From assembly GCA_951799405.1 (NCBI GenBank), contig OX637337.1, positions 3,162,001 to 3,226,000 of the forward strand: 64,000 nt of DNA. Direction: 5' to 3'. A program made the position numbers and the translations under genes. The stretch is from Agapetus fuscipes. Its lineage: Eukaryota; Arthropoda; Insecta; Trichoptera; Glossosomatidae. Under the pieces are notes generated by a model, which was given only the letters and a program-made list of their open reading frames with translations, had not been told where the DNA came from and made no database searches. Positions 62,260 to 64,000 of this stretch are shown piece after piece (positions within the stretch are counted from its first letter, which is position 1; every line of letters begins with the position of its first letter).

Positions 62260-62550
62260 CCGGTCCGTAGTCTAGTAGTTAACACTTCATACTCGTGATT
62301 GGAAGGTAGTGAGTTCGAATCCCGGGCGAGCACGAAAAAATATTTAAGTTTCCAAATTTATCCTTCGCTGGGTAAAAAAAAGAATTTTCCTTTACCAAAG
62401 ACCGGTCACCATAGGTCCGCATCCAGCCTTACAACAACAGGGTCTTGATTGATAATTGGCGCTTTTTACAGCGAAGAGCAAGTTCGCAGAGGGCTCTTGA
62501 GGTGTGATACACACAAAAACAGCCCTCAGCAAAAAAATCATACTAAACTT
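62260..62550 (+). repeat. SINE-B copy
   Basis: CGGACCGGTCCGTAGTCTAGTA, GAGTTCGAATCCCGGGCG, GACCGGTCACCATAGGTCCG, ACAGCCCTCAGCAAAAAAATC. Abuts SINE-C. Confidence 0.85.
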
Positions 62551-62833
62551 ATTTTGTTACATTTCAACACTTCAAATACAAAGTAAAGAATACGAATAGA
62601 TGGCATTATTAATACTGTTGGCTATATAAACAGGGCTTCTTCTGGTTAAAAGGCTTCATAATAAATAAGAGATTTGGGATCTATGGACACGCGACAGGCA
62701 ATATAAAATGTTAATGCGTTACAAGATTATCTACATAATATTACATACTCGTACTCGAGAACGCCGCCATATTTTTTTTCGTCCTATCTTCAAATAGGTA
62801 CGGTAAGATTTATCGATGGCCGTCGAGACTTCC
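62551..62833. other. Unique sequence, then repeat shared with 8388
   Basis: CGCCGCCATATTTTTTTTCG, CCTATCTTCAAATAGGTACG and GATGGCCGTCGAGACTT (62765-62831) match 8391-8470. Confidence 0.5.
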
Positions 62834-63006
62834 ACCCCGGAAGCGCTATTCTGCTAATTTCCCTACAACCTTAAGGCGACGAGATGGATAAAAATAGGGT
62901 GTACTGTGATTTTTTTTAATCTATGGAGTTCTTTCGCAAGCGCTAGCAAGCTCCGACTTGGATTGATATCCGGAGTGTAAGGAATTTAGCAGAATAGCGC
63001 TTCAGG
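62834..63006. mobile_element. MITE, second copy of the 13662 family
   Basis: CCCCGGAAGCGCTATTCTGC / GCAGAATAGCGCTTCAGG; inner GGTGTACTGTGATTTTTTT. Confidence 0.75.
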
Positions 63007-63040
63007 TCGCATTTGCATCAATATAATGTCAAATAGTGAA

Positions 63041-63371
63041 CGCAACGCAACTGAGCTACACATATAGTGTAACTGTCTAACTGTCAACTGTCTTGCCGCG
63101 TTATCCCCGAAGGGTTTGGCATGTGGTGAGTGGAACCTATTTATTTTTACAGGTAAGAAGGCTGGGCTTACGCCAACCACTTCGGCTGAAGTGGGAGTTT
63201 CCCAGCTCACGAGGGGGCTGGTAAAAAAGGCTAAGTAAACCTTGACGGTATTGTATTGGGGTTTGAAATAAACACCGAAACGGGAGGTCATTTCTGGCAC
63301 TCTCAGTGGTATTCGATCCCGGGCTCACGGCACAGAATGAAAGCACTCTACCAACTGAGCTATCGACCGGA
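63041..63371 (-). repeat. SINE-A, near complete
   Basis: CGCAACGCAACTGAGCTACA to GAGCTATCGACCGGA; a small internal duplication TAACTGTCTAACTGTCAACTG. Confidence 0.9.
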
Positions 63372-63896
63372 CGACAATAAACCATATTTTGAATAAATGC
63401 GTTTGGTCTTTCTTCATTATATTTTTTTGTATCATTATTATCATAAAGTTATACAGATTTATTGTATAGAAGCTCTCCACGCCTGAGACACAGGTTTTCC
63501 TAGTTCAGGCACATGTAAGTATTATTTTCTTACTTAAGTTAAACAGCTGCATCCTATGTAAATCTTCTGCAAAACACTTTTCATTAATAAATTATTATTA
63601 TTATTATTACGTACGACGACGATATAATGATGTAAGACTAACATTTTATATCCGTAGGTGGACGCGCAGTTTCCGTTCACTTCTCGCGAGCGTAGTGTTG
63701 TGCATGAGCTAGACGAAACCCATCTCTTCATGCAAATTGAAAATTTACCTACCAGCATTTGAAGGAGCTCACATAGTAGTCTAAACTCATAAAAATCTAA
63801 CGTTCTGAATCGATTTTCCAGTGCACGCCTAAATCGCTCAACATATTATTTCGAACAAATTTCTATGATAATCATATAAGTTCAATCAACCTGTTG
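63372..63896. other. No recognised feature
   Basis: Unique sequence with a short ATT tract at 63588-63608. Confidence 0.45.
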
Positions 63897-64000
63897 ACCT
63901 GGGGATTTTTGGGACGGGAGGACTCTACACTATGTGAGTGTGGAGCTCAGCAAACAATGGAGCACCTGCGGTGTTGTCCCTCCTGTCCGACAAGCTGCTC
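63897..64000 (+). pseudogene. LINE reverse transcriptase C-terminal fragment, cut by window end
   Basis: STLCECGAQQTMEHLRCCPS followed by CPTSC. The C-x-C-G..Q-T-M-x-H..C-P motif is the terminal knuckle of Jockey/R1-type LINE polymerases, as at 31426-31707. It runs off the window. Confidence 0.75.

Overview
The window is eukaryotic, AT-rich, intron- and repeat-dominated DNA. The repeat content (RTE, Jockey and CR1-like LINEs, tRNA-derived SINEs, Tc1, hAT and Harbinger MITEs, gypsy-type solo LTRs) together with an arthropod-like 5S rRNA sequence points to an arthropod, most likely an insect. I cannot fix the order. There is no bacterial gene organisation, CRISPR array or operon. Nearly all of the many short ORFs are chance frames inside repeats.

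Only one stretch looks like a host gene: a probable signal-peptide plus LDL-receptor class A exon near 49.7-49.9 kb. Only one long ORF exists: a 1000-codon endonuclease-reverse transcriptase at 50222-53224, with its catalytic motifs intact. It belongs to an RTE-like LINE (called LINE-1w here) that ends at 53588 in a (TTAGA)n tail.

The last ~260 bp of LINE-1w (the '3-prime module') is the commonest repeat, with about 27 copies on both strands. Three copies (19.7, 24.5 and 59.8 kb) run back into the LINE 3-prime UTR, and two of these reach its coding C-terminus. At least ten others start at one fixed point, as a SINE would. Other families are: SINE-A (tRNA head, ~326 bp); SINE-B (tRNA head, ATT tail), one copy of which follows a complete 5S rRNA sequence; a B-A dimeric SINE present twice; SINE-C (Leu/Ser-tRNA-like head); a second RTE family with a GTTACA-type tail (RTE-2); Jockey-like LINEs with AAATA tails; and CR1-like LINEs with ATC tails.

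DNA elements include an almost complete but dead Tc1 element (25.4-27.1 kb), hAT MITEs with 8-bp duplications, a 1.2-kb hAT-like element, a TTA-flanked Harbinger-like MITE, a 699-bp palindrome at a TTAA site, and two foldback elements whose arms are built of degenerate ~15-bp tandem units. Three related LTRs are seen, two of them solo copies at ATAT sites.

Layout: 0-14 kb nested SINE, LINE and foldback repeats; 14-17 kb mostly unique; 17-25 kb LINE remnants and MITEs; 25-28 kb Tc1 and palindromic MITEs; 28-34 kb 5S/SINE-B, foldbacks and LINE ends; 34-48 kb SINEs, dimer, LTR and foldback; 48.9-53.6 kb candidate gene exon and intact LINE; 53.6-64 kb LINE fragments, hAT element, SINEs and MITEs. 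Boundaries and family joins were read by eye, so most ends carry an error of a few bases.
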